Assembly (NCBI GenBank): GCA_024643255.1
Contig: JAHENF010000097.1
Location: forward strand, 92,798 to 156,797
DNA length: 64,000 bases
Reading direction: 5' to 3'
From: Ilumatobacteraceae bacterium
GTDB taxonomy: Bacteria; Actinomycetota; Acidimicrobiia; Acidimicrobiales; Ilumatobacteraceae
The notes beneath the pieces were generated by a model. It did not search any database. It was given only the letters and a program-made list of their open reading frames with translations, and was not told the DNA's origin. Shown piece after piece: positions 26,433-35,332 of this stretch (positions within the stretch are counted from its first letter, which is position 1; each line of letters starts with the position of its first letter). The translations under genes and the position numbers were made by a program.

Positions 26433-27863
26433 ATGCGTCGCCGGGTGGCGGTGATCGGTGGCGGGATCAGCGGAGTCTCCGCGGCCCTCGCCGTCATCGA
26501 TGTGGCGCCCGGCGTCGATGTCGTCCTGTACGAGGCGGCCGATCGTGTCGGTGGCCGAATCGGCACCAGCCCCTTCGCGGGTGTGCCCCATGTCGACGAA
26601 GGTGCCGACGCGTTCCTCGCCCGGGTGCCCGAAGCGGTCGCGCTTGCCGAGCGCGTCGGGCTGGGCGACGACCTCGTGTCGCCCGAGCCGGTCGGCGCCG
26701 CGGTGTGGCACGACGGACTCCACCCGATCCCCGACGGACTCCTGCTCGGGGTGCCAGGGCGCCTCGGCCCGCTCGCGACCAGCGCGCTGCTGTCGTGGCG
26801 GGGCAAGGCGCGAGCGGCGATCGAACCGCTCCTGCCACGGACATCGACCGACAGCGACTCGATCGGCGCCTACGTGCGTGCCCGTTTCGGCGACGAGGTG
26901 CACGAGCGGCTCGTCGACTCGCTCGTCGGCAGTATCTACGCCACCGACACCGACCGCTTCAGCCTGGCCGAGGTGCCACAGCTCGCCGCACTCGCGCAGA
27001 ACAACCGCAGTCTGTTGCTGGCTGCGCGCCGACAGCGCAGCGCCCAGGGGACGGCGACGGCCTCGGCGAGTCCGATCTTCGCCGCGCCACGCGACGGGAT
27101 GTCCGCGCTCGTCGACGCCACCGCGGCGGCCATCGTCGCCGGAGGCGGGACGATCACGACCAGCGCCGAGGTCGGCCGGCTCGAGCCTGCCGCCGGCGGT
27201 GGCTGGCTCGTGCAACGGCGCGACGCCAAGGCCCCGTCCGGTGACGACCGGAGCATCGACAGGTTCGACTCGGTGATCTTCGCGACGCCGGCAGCTGTCA
27301 CGGGATCGCTCCTCACCGGCGCCGCCCCCGAGGCCGCGGCCCTGCTGGCGGCGGCCGAGACGGCTGACGTGATCATGGTCACGCTCCACGTCGATGCGAA
27401 CCAGTGGCCCGATCGCCTGCGGGCGATGAGCGGCTACCTCGTTCCCAAGCCGGCGCAACGTTGGGTGACGGCCGCATCGTTCAGTTCGCAGAAGTGGGCG
27501 CACTGGCGTCCGCCCGGTGGCGGCGAGATCCTGCGGGTCTCACTCGGACGCGACGGCGTCGACGTGCTGCATCTGAGCGACGACGAGGTGCTCGCCGCGG
27601 TGCTCACCGATCTCCAGGTGCATCTCGGTGTCGAATTCGCCCCGTTGGAGGTGCGCATCACGAGGTGGCCTGGCGCGTTCGCTCAGTACCGGCCACATCA
27701 CTCGGCGTGGGTCGAGTCGGTCGAGCGGGCACTGCCGTCGGGGCTGTTCGTCACCGGTGCCGGCTTCCGCGGAATCGGCATTCCGGCATGTGTGCGATCG
27801 GGATCCGGGATTGCCGGAGCGGTGGGCGCCCACATCGGCGATCTGGAAGAATCGGCGTCGTGA
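26433..27863 (+). CDS. hemY: Protoporphyrinogen/coproporphyrinogen III oxidase
   Basis: 476-residue FAD enzyme. The FAD Rossmann motif VIGGGISGVSAA is at residues 7-18, followed by VDVVLYEAADRVGGRI (the GGRI of HemY oxidases). The C-terminal FAD segment is VTGAGFRGIGIPACVRSG. The order after hemE and hemH fits CgoX, oxidising coproporphyrinogen III in the Gram-positive pathway. The ATG at 26433 follows the hemH stop by 5 bases; its stop overlaps the next GTG by 4 bases. Membership is clear; the exact substrate is inferred from the phylum. Confidence 0.93.
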   Translation: MRRRVAVIGGGISGVSAALAVIDVAPGVDVVLYEAADRVGGRIGTSPFAGVPHVDEGADAFLARVPEAVALAERVGLGDDLVSPEPVGAAVWHDGLHPIPDGLLLGVPGRLGPLATSALLSWRGKARAAIEPLLPRTSTDSDSIGAYVRARFGDEVHERLVDSLVGSIYATDTDRFSLAEVPQLAALAQNNRSLLLAARRQRSAQGTATASASPIFAAPRDGMSALVDATAAAIVAGGGTITTSAEVGRLEPAAGGGWLVQRRDAKAPSGDDRSIDRFDSVIFATPAAVTGSLLTGAAPEAAALLAAAETADVIMVTLHVDANQWPDRLRAMSGYLVPKPAQRWVTAASFSSQKWAHWRPPGGGEILRVSLGRDGVDVLHLSDDEVLAAVLTDLQVHLGVEFAPLEVRITRWPGAFAQYRPHHSAWVESVERALPSGLFVTGAGFRGIGIPACVRSGSGIAGAVGAHIGDLEESAS

Positions 27864-28534
27864 GCGAGGTCGACCGGCCATCCCGGCGCCGAACGACGAC
27901 GTTGGTGATCGCGGTCGTCGCCCTCGTGACCGCACTCGGGTTCGCCGCGATGAACGTCCGTTCGGGATCGGGCAGCGTCGATTCGGTGTCCGCCGGTGCG
28001 GCCGCGACGACGACACTGCCACCGGCCACGACGACCACCACATCGACGACGACGACGACGTCGACGACGACCACCACCACGACGCTGCCGCGTCAGATGA
28101 CCACACCGGTTGCGCCGCCGCAGGACCCCCGGGGAGCCGAGAACAACCCGCCCCTCGGACGCATCGAGATCCCCAAGGTCGGTCTCGACGCCGAACTGGA
28201 GGAGGGGATCCGCCTGACGACCCTCAATCGTGGGCCTGGGCACTGGCCCGGCTCCGCCATGCCGGGCGAGATCGGCAACGTCGTCATCGGCGGTCATCGC
28301 ACCAGCCACGGCGCCGAGTTCCGACACCTCGATCAACTCGTCGCCGGTGACGAAGTGATCTTCACGACGGCCGCCGGGACGACCACCTATGTGGTGACCG
28401 GCACCCAGATCGTGACGCCCGATTCCCTGTGGATCACGGATCCGACCGATACCCCGACCGCGACGCTGTTCGCTTGCCATCCACTCGGTTCGACGTCCCA
28501 ACGGATCGTCGTCAGCCTCGCACTCGCAACTTGA
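27860..28534 (+). CDS. Class E-type sortase
   Basis: 224 residues from a GTG overlapping the hemY stop (GTGA). It has one N-terminal membrane segment (about 14-31), then a low-complexity Thr-rich linker (about 50-77), and a sortase domain. The catalytic residues are H146 (GGHRTS), C206 (LFACHP) and R215 (TSQRIVV). It is shorter than the sortase at 943 and lacks its C-terminal membrane segments. Its position between a heme oxidase and lnt, with 4-base overlaps both sides, makes co-translation likely. No substrate with a sorting signal is adjacent. Confidence 0.9.
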   Translation: MSEVDRPSRRRTTTLVIAVVALVTALGFAAMNVRSGSGSVDSVSAGAAATTTLPPATTTTTSTTTTTSTTTTTTTLPRQMTTPVAPPQDPRGAENNPPLGRIEIPKVGLDAELEEGIRLTTLNRGPGHWPGSAMPGEIGNVVIGGHRTSHGAEFRHLDQLVAGDEVIFTTAAGTTTYVVTGTQIVTPDSLWITDPTDTPTATLFACHPLGSTSQRIVVSLALAT

Positions 28535-30060
28535 GCAACGTCGACCCGGCCGTGGCGACGCGGCCCCCGATCCACGAACGCATCGCCCGGCCGGCACTTG
28601 CCCTCGGCGCGGGAACGCTCGTCGCGCTGTCGATGCCGCCGTGGGGGTTCTGGCCGCTGGCGATCATCGGCGTGATGCTGTTCGAGGTCGCCCTCGGCGA
28701 AGGGCTCTCGCGACGTCGGCGGATGCTGCTCGGATTCCTGTTCGGCGCGGGCTGGATGTACCTCGGCATGGCGTGGATGGTGCAGCTGACGCTGCCCGGC
28801 TACCTGGTCGCCGGGTCGGTGTTCGCCGGGTTCCACGTGCTGGCCGAGTTGGTGGCACCGGTCGGTCCGTGGCGCGTGCTCGGCCGCCCGGCCGCCCACA
28901 CGCTGGCGGAGGCATTGCGGTTCTCGTTCCCGTTCGGCGGTGTTCCGCTGGCCACGCTCGGCATGTCGCAGGTGGGCGGACCGCTCGTGGGCGTCGTGCG
29001 CGTCGGTGGGGTGATCCTGCTCACGTGGGTCGTCTTCCAGCTCGGCATGGCGCTCGTCGACATCGGCCGCATCGTGCACGACCGGCGCCACGACGCCGGA
29101 GCCCGCACCGCACCGGCGGCCGCGCTCGGCGTGATCGCCGCAATCCTGGTGCTGACGTTGGTCGCTCCGCAGGGTCGGGACACGGGCGAGACGATGCGCA
29201 TCGCGGCCGTCCAGGGCGGCGGCGAGCAGGGCACGAGTGCGCTGGAGGTCCCGTCACGGATCGTGACCGAACGCCACCTCGAGGCCACCCGTTCGATCGC
29301 CGCCGACTCCGGCCTCGATCTCGTGCTCTGGCCGGAGAACACGATCGACGTCCCGACGTTCGAAGGCTCGGAGATCCAGGCTGCGATCGCCGCAGAGGCG
29401 GCCCGGCTCGGCGCGCCGATCGCCGTCGGCATCACCGAGGAACGCGAGGGCGGCGCCCGACGGATCAACTCCCAGGTCGTGGTGACCCCCGACGGCGAGA
29501 TCGTGTCGCGCTACGACAAGGTGCGCCGCGTACCGTTCGGGGAGTACGTGCCCCTGCGCGGCATCCTCGAGGCGTTCGGGGCGCCTGTCGGGCGTATCGG
29601 GCGCGACGCGGTGGCCGGCACGGATCCGGCGGTGCTCGACCTGCCGGACGGCACCCGGCTGAGCGTCGTGATCTCGTGGGAGGTGTTCTTCGCGGGTCGA
29701 GTGCGCGAGGGGGTCAAACTCGGCGCCGAGGCCATCCTCAATCCGACCAACGGTGCGAGCTACACCGGCACGATCGTGCAGACACAACAGGTCGCGTCGA
29801 GCCGGCTTCGCGCCATCGAGACGGGCCGCTGGGTGGTTCAAGCGGCACCGACCGGGTTCACCGCGATCGTCGATGCCGACGGCACCGTTCGCCAGCGCAC
29901 CGCGGTCAGTGAGCGCAACGTGCTCTACGACACCGTCGAGTTGCGCGAGGGCCGCACCTGGTACACCGACATCGGCGACGGCCCGGTCATCGTCGGCCTG
30001 CTCGGCCTGCTCGGTGTGTCGATCTGGTTCAGTCGACGCCGTTCGTCCCCGAAGACCTGA
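28531..30060 (+). CDS. lnt: Apolipoprotein N-acyltransferase with Ser at the catalytic Cys position
   Basis: 509 residues from a TTG overlapping the sortase stop (TTGA); an alternative GTG lies 7 codons later. An N-terminal half of about six membrane segments is followed by a periplasmic nitrilase domain. Of the Glu-Lys-Cys triad, E269 (LWPENTID) and K330 (RYDKVRRVPFGEY) are present, but the Cys position is S382 (VISWEVFF). The K-to-S spacing is 52 residues, the same as K335-C387 in E. coli Lnt, so the alignment is firm. Lnt adds the third acyl chain to lipoproteins; with Ser the usual thioester intermediate cannot form. Several lipoproteins in this window would be its substrates. Confidence 0.88.
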   Translation: MSNVDPAVATRPPIHERIARPALALGAGTLVALSMPPWGFWPLAIIGVMLFEVALGEGLSRRRRMLLGFLFGAGWMYLGMAWMVQLTLPGYLVAGSVFAGFHVLAELVAPVGPWRVLGRPAAHTLAEALRFSFPFGGVPLATLGMSQVGGPLVGVVRVGGVILLTWVVFQLGMALVDIGRIVHDRRHDAGARTAPAAALGVIAAILVLTLVAPQGRDTGETMRIAAVQGGGEQGTSALEVPSRIVTERHLEATRSIAADSGLDLVLWPENTIDVPTFEGSEIQAAIAAEAARLGAPIAVGITEEREGGARRINSQVVVTPDGEIVSRYDKVRRVPFGEYVPLRGILEAFGAPVGRIGRDAVAGTDPAVLDLPDGTRLSVVISWEVFFAGRVREGVKLGAEAILNPTNGASYTGTIVQTQQVASSRLRAIETGRWVVQAAPTGFTAIVDADGTVRQRTAVSERNVLYDTVELREGRTWYTDIGDGPVIVGLLGLLGVSIWFSRRRSSPKT

Positions 30061-30075
30061 CCCGATCGTGACGGG

Positions 30076-30079
<4 letters not shown>
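30057..30079. terminator. Bidirectional hairpin between lnt and dtd
   Basis: Perfect 8-base stem CTGACCCG/CGGGTCAG with a 7-base loop (ATCGTGA). It includes the stop codons of both convergent genes, so it can end transcription from either side. Confidence 0.65.
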
Positions 30080-30534
<455 letters not shown>

Positions 30535-30551
30535 CGGTGCAGTATCACCCG

Positions 30552-31364
30552 ATGCCTGCCGACGATGCCATCCTCACGTTGATCGCGGGCGACGCCGTGA
30601 TGACGGTTCATCCCGACGCCGGCTGTCGAATCGGGCAGATCAGCGTCGCCGGTCAACCGTTGCTCGTCGACGTGCCGGGGACCGACGGCGGCCACCCGAT
30701 GGCGTGGGGCGCCTATCCGATGGCGCCGTGGGCGGGCCGGATCCGCAACGGTCGTTTCACCTACGACGGCGCCGAACGCCGATTGACGATCAACCACCAC
30801 GACGGCGACGGCTCCGAGCGGGCCCACGCGATCCACGGCCTCGTCTTCGATCGCCCGTGGCCGCATGTGTGCGAGATGACGGACACATCGTGCACGGGCG
30901 AGGTCGACCTCGACTGGGAGTTCGGCGGCACGGTCAGGCAGGCGATCCACCTGTTCGAGCATCGAGTCGAGGTGACGCTGGCGGTCACGTCGACCGGCAC
31001 CCCGTTCCCCGCGGAAGTCGGCTGGCACCCGTGGTTCCGCAAACCGGACCGCCTGGCGTTCGCTCCCACCGCGATGTATCAGCGCGACGGGTTCGGCCTT
31101 CCGACCGGAGAACTCGTGCCACCGAGCGGGGGGCCGTGGGACGACTGCTTCGTCAACACCGAGCCCGTCGTGTTGCACTACGAGCGGGCCGATGCTCCCA
31201 CCGTCACGGTGACATCCGACTGCGATCACTGGGTGGTCTACGACATGCCGGCCGACGCAACCTGTGTCGAACCCCAGTCGGGGCCGCCCGACGCCTTCAA
31301 CCTGCACCCGCACGTCGTCGATATGGACACCTCCCTCACCCGACAGATGACCATCTCCTGGTGA
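30552..31364 (+). CDS. Aldose 1-epimerase family protein
   Basis: 270-residue galactose mutarotase-like protein. Segments typical of the fold: [16 protein letters not shown] near the start, [28 protein letters not shown] (the HG with catalytic His), and [11 protein letters not shown], with D-H-W-VVYD near the end. It would interconvert alpha and beta anomers of a sugar, or act on a sugar phosphate. The start is the ATG at 30552. It precedes a glycosyltransferase cluster by 68 bases but a palindromic operator lies between, so it may be separately transcribed. Confidence 0.87.
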   Translation: MPADDAILTLIAGDAVMTVHPDAGCRIGQISVAGQPLLVDVPGTDGGHPMAWGAYPMAPWAGRIRNGRFTYDGAERRLTINHHDGDGSERAHAIHGLVFDRPWPHVCEMTDTSCTGEVDLDWEFGGTVRQAIHLFEHRVEVTLAVTSTGTPFPAEVGWHPWFRKPDRLAFAPTAMYQRDGFGLPTGELVPPSGGPWDDCFVNTEPVVLHYERADAPTVTVTSDCDHWVVYDMPADATCVEPQSGPPDAFNLHPHVVDMDTSLTRQMTISW

Positions 31365-31392
31365 CGCCCCGGCCGGAGCATCGTCCAGCGCC

Positions 31393-31410
31393 CGTTACCC
31401 GGCGGTAACG
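31393..31410. promoter_or_regulatory. Palindromic operator CGTTACC-N4-GGTAACG before the glycosyltransferase operon
   Basis: Perfect inverted repeat of 7-base arms with a 4-base spacer (CGGC), 22 bases before the glycosyltransferase ATG. The six inner bases of each arm and the spacer length are the same as at 3880-3895 by the tetR gene. The site is placed to block a promoter. Confidence 0.6.
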
Positions 31411-31432
31411 GAGCGCCGATAGCCTCGATCGG

Positions 31433-32728
31433 ATGTCGAAAGCCGGTCTCGATCCTGACGCGCCGCTCAAGATCGCGTACCTGACCTATCGCGGCAAGCC
31501 GCACGTCGGCGGGCAAGGCGTCTACACGCGGCACCTCACCAAGGCGCTTGCCGATCTCGGCCACACCGTCGAGGTGTTCGGCGGCCAGCCGTACCCGATT
31601 CTCGACGATCGCGTCACGCTCACGAAACTGCCGAGCCTCGACACGTTCAACGAGTACTTCCCCGGTCGCTTCCCGGGGTTCTGGGAGTTGAAGACCCGCG
31701 AGGACATGCTCGAGATGGCGCAGTTCATGACCGGGGTGTTCCCCGAGCCGTTGGCATTCAGCGCCCGCGCCGCACGCGAGCTGAAGCCGCGCGCCGGCGA
31801 GTTCGACCTCGTGCACGACAACCAGTGCCTCGGCTACGGCATCTTGAAGATCGAGGCGAAGATCCCGACGATCGTCACGTTGCACCACCCGATCACCAAG
31901 GACCGCCAACTCGAGATGAGCCACGCCAAGTCCTGGTCCAAGCGCTGGTCGGTCGGCCGCTGGTATTCGTTCGTGAAGATGCAGGGCAAGGTCGCGTCGA
32001 AGATGCCGCGCATCGTCGTGGTCAGCCAGAACTCGATCGACGACATCCACACCGACATGGGCGTCGAGATCGACCGCATGCGCCTCGTGCCCGTCGGCGT
32101 CGACCCCGATCTCTTCAAGCCACTCCCCCGCGTCGAACGCAGGCCGGGACGCCTGATCACGACCGCGTCCGCCGATGTCGCGCTCAAGGGTCTGTCCTAC
32201 CTTCTCGAAGCGATGGCGAAACTGCGCACCGAGCGCGACGTCACACTGACGATCATCGGCAAGCCGCGCCCCGGCCACTCGATGGACCTCATCGACTCGT
32301 ACGGGCTCGCGCCGCACATCGAGTTCGTGTCCGGCGTGAGCGACGAGCGCATCGTCGAGCTCTACGCCGAAGCCGAAATGGCCGTCGTCCCGAGCCTGTA
32401 CGAAGGGTTCAGCCTCCCCGCGATCGAGGCCATGTGCTCGGGAACGCCGCTGATCGCCACCGACGGTGGCGCGCTGCCCGAGGTGACCGGCATCGACGGT
32501 GACACCGTCATCGGCTGCAGGGCGGGCGACGTCGACTCGCTCGTCGCGGCGATCACCCGCGGGCTCGACGACCCCGAGCTGCGCGCCAGGGTCGGCGCCG
32601 CCGGACGCCAGCGTGTCCTCGAGCGCTGGACGTGGACGAAGTGCGCGGAGCAGACCGTCGAGCAGTACCGCGAGGTGCTCGCAATGCCGCAGAACGTCGA
32701 GAAGCTGCGCGCCAACGGGCGACTCTGA
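31433..32728 (+). CDS. GT4 family glycosyltransferase
   Basis: 431-residue GT-B glycosyltransferase. The N-terminal domain begins KIAYLTYRGKPHVGGQGVY, where the GGQG contacts the nucleotide sugar. The C-terminal domain has the family E-x7-E motif, E324 and E332 (YEGFSLPAIEAM), followed by GTPLIATDGGALPEV. It transfers a sugar from a nucleotide donor to a lipid, protein or glycan acceptor; donor and acceptor are unknown. It leads a three-gene unit: the methyltransferase starts one base after its stop and a toroid-fold protein overlaps that. It is likely under the TetR-type operator at 31393. Confidence 0.92.
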   Translation: MSKAGLDPDAPLKIAYLTYRGKPHVGGQGVYTRHLTKALADLGHTVEVFGGQPYPILDDRVTLTKLPSLDTFNEYFPGRFPGFWELKTREDMLEMAQFMTGVFPEPLAFSARAARELKPRAGEFDLVHDNQCLGYGILKIEAKIPTIVTLHHPITKDRQLEMSHAKSWSKRWSVGRWYSFVKMQGKVASKMPRIVVVSQNSIDDIHTDMGVEIDRMRLVPVGVDPDLFKPLPRVERRPGRLITTASADVALKGLSYLLEAMAKLRTERDVTLTIIGKPRPGHSMDLIDSYGLAPHIEFVSGVSDERIVELYAEAEMAVVPSLYEGFSLPAIEAMCSGTPLIATDGGALPEVTGIDGDTVIGCRAGDVDSLVAAITRGLDDPELRARVGAAGRQRVLERWTWTKCAEQTVEQYREVLAMPQNVEKLRANGRL

Positions 32729-32729
32729 G

Positions 32730-33461
32730 ATGTTGACGATCCGCTTCGACCAGCTCGGTCTCGCGCCCGGCGACCGCGTCCTCGATGTCGGCGCCGGCTT
32801 CGGCCGCCACATCTTCGAATGTGCCCGGCGGGGCGCGAACGTCGTCGCACTCGACTACGCCGAAGACGAGGTCGTCCAGACCCGGGCGACACTCGGCGGC
32901 ATGGTCGACGCCGGGGAGATCGACCTCGAACGTTTCAAGGGCGTGCTGCGCGGCGATGCCACGAAGCTGCCCTTCGCCGACGACTCGTTCGACGTGGTGA
33001 TCACCTCCGAGGTGCTCGAACACATCCAGGACGACGTGGCCGCGATCGCCGAAATGGTGCGGGTCCTCAAGCCGGGCGGCCACTTCGCGGCAACGGTGCC
33101 CGCGTGGTTCCCCGAGAAGATCAACTGGATGCTGTCCGACGAATACCACGCCCCCAAGAGCGAGGGCGGCCACGTCCGCATCTACAGCTCGACCGAATTG
33201 TCCGCCAAGCTGCGCACAGCGGGTCTCGACCTGCAGGGAAGCCATCGTGCTCACGCACTGCACTCGCCGTACTGGTGGCTGAAGTGCGCCGTCGGCCCCC
33301 GTAACGACGATCATCCGGCGGTCAAGAAGTACCGCGAGTTCCTCGAGTGGGACATCATGGAGCAGCCGGCCTCGACGAGAATCGCCGACCGCGTCCTCTC
33401 GCCGGTGCTCGGCAAGAGCATCGTCTTCTACGGTGTGAAGCAGGCCGGATCCGTTCGATGA
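32730..33461 (+). CDS. Class I SAM-dependent methyltransferase
   Basis: 243 residues. Motif I is RVLDVGAGFGRHIFE (SAM-binding DVGAGFG at 19-25), then VVALDYAEDEV (acidic residue for ribose), DATKLPFADDSFDVVITSEVLEHI (motifs II/III) and VLKPGGHFAATVP. The C-terminal part (WMLSDEYHAPKSEGGHVRIYS) is family-specific. The ATG is one base from the glycosyltransferase stop, and its own stop overlaps the next ATG by 4 bases, so it belongs to the same pathway, perhaps O-methylating a sugar. No substrate can be assigned from sequence. Confidence 0.9.
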   Translation: MLTIRFDQLGLAPGDRVLDVGAGFGRHIFECARRGANVVALDYAEDEVVQTRATLGGMVDAGEIDLERFKGVLRGDATKLPFADDSFDVVITSEVLEHIQDDVAAIAEMVRVLKPGGHFAATVPAWFPEKINWMLSDEYHAPKSEGGHVRIYSSTELSAKLRTAGLDLQGSHRAHALHSPYWWLKCAVGPRNDDHPAVKKYREFLEWDIMEQPASTRIADRVLSPVLGKSIVFYGVKQAGSVR

Positions 33462-34474
33462 TCCACGTTCCCGATCTCCCCGGTGTCCTCACCGGTGACG
33501 AGTTGCACACGACAGGGCAGCACCTGGCGTCACTGCAGCTCGACACGGGGATGATCCCTTGGTTCCCGGGTGGCCACTGCGACCCGTGGAACCACGTCGA
33601 GACCGCCATGGCCCTCGACGTCGCGGGCTTCCACGACGAGGCCGAACGCGCCTACGAATGGCTCGTCGACACCCAACGCAACGACGGTTCGTGGCACGCG
33701 TACTACCACTGCGACGGCTCGGTGGAAGACGCCAAGCTCGACACCAATGTCTGCGCGTACATCGCCACCGGTGTGTGCCATCACCTGCGCAGCACCTGGG
33801 ACCGCGGGTTCGCCGAGAACATGTGGCCCACGGTCGAGCGGGCGCTCGAATTCGTGCTGTCGCATCGGCGCAGCGATGGTCTGCCGCTCTGGGCTGTCGA
33901 ACCCGAAGCCCGCCCCTGGGACTACGCGCTCCTCACCGGTACCTCCAGTATCCAGCACGCGCTGCGGTGCGGGGCGCGGCTGGGCGAGAGCGTCGGCGAG
34001 TCGCGACCCGACTGGATCGCCGCCGCCGAGGTGATGGCGGAATCGGTGCGACATCGACCAGAGGCGTTCGAGCCGAAGACCCGCTGGGCGATGGACTGGT
34101 ACTACCCGGTTCTGACCGGCGTGCTGACCGGTGAGGCGGCCAAGGCGCGCATGGCCGACGGTTGGGAGGTGTTCGCGATGGAGGGCCTCGGGATCCGCTG
34201 CGTGAGCGACGAACCGTGGGTCACCGCGTCGGAGACTGCCGAATGTGCACTGGCCTATGCCGCGATCGGCGACACCGACACCGCGACGGACCTGCTGAAG
34301 TGGACCCGCACGCACCGCCGCGACGACGGGTCGTACTGGACCGGCATCGTGTACCCCGAGCCGGTGTTGTTCCCCTTCGACGAACACACCTCGTACACGG
34401 CCGCCGCCGTCGTCCTCGCGGTCGATGCCATCACGCGCGCCACCCCCGCCGGCGACGTCTTCGTCCCCTTCTGA
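33458..34474 (+). CDS. Alpha/alpha-toroid protein (prenyltransferase/squalene-cyclase-repeat-like)
   Basis: 338 residues. Repeated QW-like motifs (QRNDGSWH at about residue 73, HRRSDGLPLW at about 136, HRRDDGSYW at about 290) and paired helices suggest an alpha/alpha barrel of the terpene-cyclase or glycosidase kind. There is no DxDD cyclase signature visible, so cyclase activity is not supported; a sugar- or lipid-binding/hydrolysing role in the glycosyltransferase operon is equally possible. It overlaps the methyltransferase by 4 bases. A large composite hairpin follows the stop. Confidence 0.75.
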   Translation: MIHVPDLPGVLTGDELHTTGQHLASLQLDTGMIPWFPGGHCDPWNHVETAMALDVAGFHDEAERAYEWLVDTQRNDGSWHAYYHCDGSVEDAKLDTNVCAYIATGVCHHLRSTWDRGFAENMWPTVERALEFVLSHRRSDGLPLWAVEPEARPWDYALLTGTSSIQHALRCGARLGESVGESRPDWIAAAEVMAESVRHRPEAFEPKTRWAMDWYYPVLTGVLTGEAAKARMADGWEVFAMEGLGIRCVSDEPWVTASETAECALAYAAIGDTDTATDLLKWTRTHRRDDGSYWTGIVYPEPVLFPFDEHTSYTAAAVVLAVDAITRATPAGDVFVPF

Positions 34475-34487
34475 CCCACCCCGCACT

Positions 34488-34536
34488 GAAATTCGGAGCC
34501 GATGTTGCGCGGAGCGCAACAATCGCTCCGAATTTC
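34488..34536. other. Composite nested hairpin
   Basis: Perfect 12-base outer stem (GAAATTCGGAGC/GCTCCGAATTTC) with a small internal loop and a perfect 8-base inner stem TGTTGCGC/GCGCAACA capped by GGA. It starts 14 bases after the toroid gene and ends 32 bases before plsC. It could terminate the first operon or stabilise its 3' end. AT-rich arms are unusual in this GC-rich DNA. It shares CTCCGAATTTC with 18601-18611. Confidence 0.7.
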
Positions 34537-34568
34537 TGGGTGGTGGGCGGGCTGTTACCTTCCAGGCC

Positions 34569-35324
34569 ATGAAGTCGACCATCGCTCGGACCATCTTCTC
34601 GATCTGGAGCTGGTTCGTGCTCGGGGTGGTCGTCATCATCTGGACACCGATGGTCGCCATCGTCCGACTGGTCACGATGCCCTTCGACAAGGGCGCGTAT
34701 TCGGCGGGCTACCTGTTCCGAAAGCTCACCGTCGTCCACGAGCGGCTCACCCCGCTGTGGAAGTTCCGCACGTCAGGAAACCTCCCCGACGACATGCGCC
34801 ATCCCTATGTCGTCGTGTCGAACCACGAGAGCTTCGTCGACATCCTGCTGATCTCCCACCTGCCCACCGAGATGAAGTGGATGTCGAAGATCGAGATCCT
34901 GCGCATTCCGCTCGTCGGGTGGATGATGCGGCTGGCACGCGACATCCCGTTGGAGCGTGGCGACGCGGCCTCGATCGCCAAGGCGCTCGAGGCCTCGCGG
35001 GAACGCCTGGATTCGAAGGTGTCGGTGATGATCTTCCCGGAGGGAACTCGATCGAAGACCGGCGAACTCCGACCGTTCAAGACCGGGGCGTTCCGCCTGG
35101 CGATCGAGGCGCAGGTGCCGATCCTGCCGCTCGCCGTCTACGGCACCCGCGACGCGCTGCGCAAGCACGACTGGCGACTCGGCAACGCCAAGGCCGAAGT
35201 TCGCGTCCTCGATCCGATCAGCACCGACGGCCTGACGATGGACGACGTCGCCGACCTGAGCGATCGGGTACGTGAAGTGATCATCGCCGGACGCGACGAA
35301 CTCCGTCGCGAGTTCGGCGACTGA
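34569..35324 (+). CDS. plsC: PlsC-like 1-acylglycerol-3-phosphate acyltransferase
   Basis: 251 residues. One N-terminal membrane segment (about 8-36) precedes the acyltransferase domain. The HX4D catalytic motif is NHESFVD (H86, D91), and FPEGTRSK (156-163) is the acceptor-phosphate-binding motif. It would acylate lysophosphatidic acid in phospholipid synthesis, or another acceptor such as a glycolipid, as in mycobacterial cluster members. The ATG at 34569 has no clear SD, though a GTTACC half-site lies just upstream. The MFS gene starts 9 bases after the stop. Confidence 0.9.
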   Translation: MKSTIARTIFSIWSWFVLGVVVIIWTPMVAIVRLVTMPFDKGAYSAGYLFRKLTVVHERLTPLWKFRTSGNLPDDMRHPYVVVSNHESFVDILLISHLPTEMKWMSKIEILRIPLVGWMMRLARDIPLERGDAASIAKALEASRERLDSKVSVMIFPEGTRSKTGELRPFKTGAFRLAIEAQVPILPLAVYGTRDALRKHDWRLGNAKAEVRVLDPISTDGLTMDDVADLSDRVREVIIAGRDELRREFGD

Positions 35325-35332
35325 CCGGGCCG

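Noticed and set aside
28006-28092. ACC/ACG triplet repeats that could look like a repeat array
   Set aside because: They encode the Thr-rich linker of the sortase; there are no spacers, so this is not CRISPR.
33458-34474. Squalene-hopene cyclase
   Set aside because: QW-like repeats occur, but the protein is about half the needed length and has no DxDD acid motif.
34550-34568. GTTACC half-site before plsC as a third TetR operator
   Set aside because: The second arm is missing (AGGCC instead of GGTAAC), so it does not meet the palindrome.
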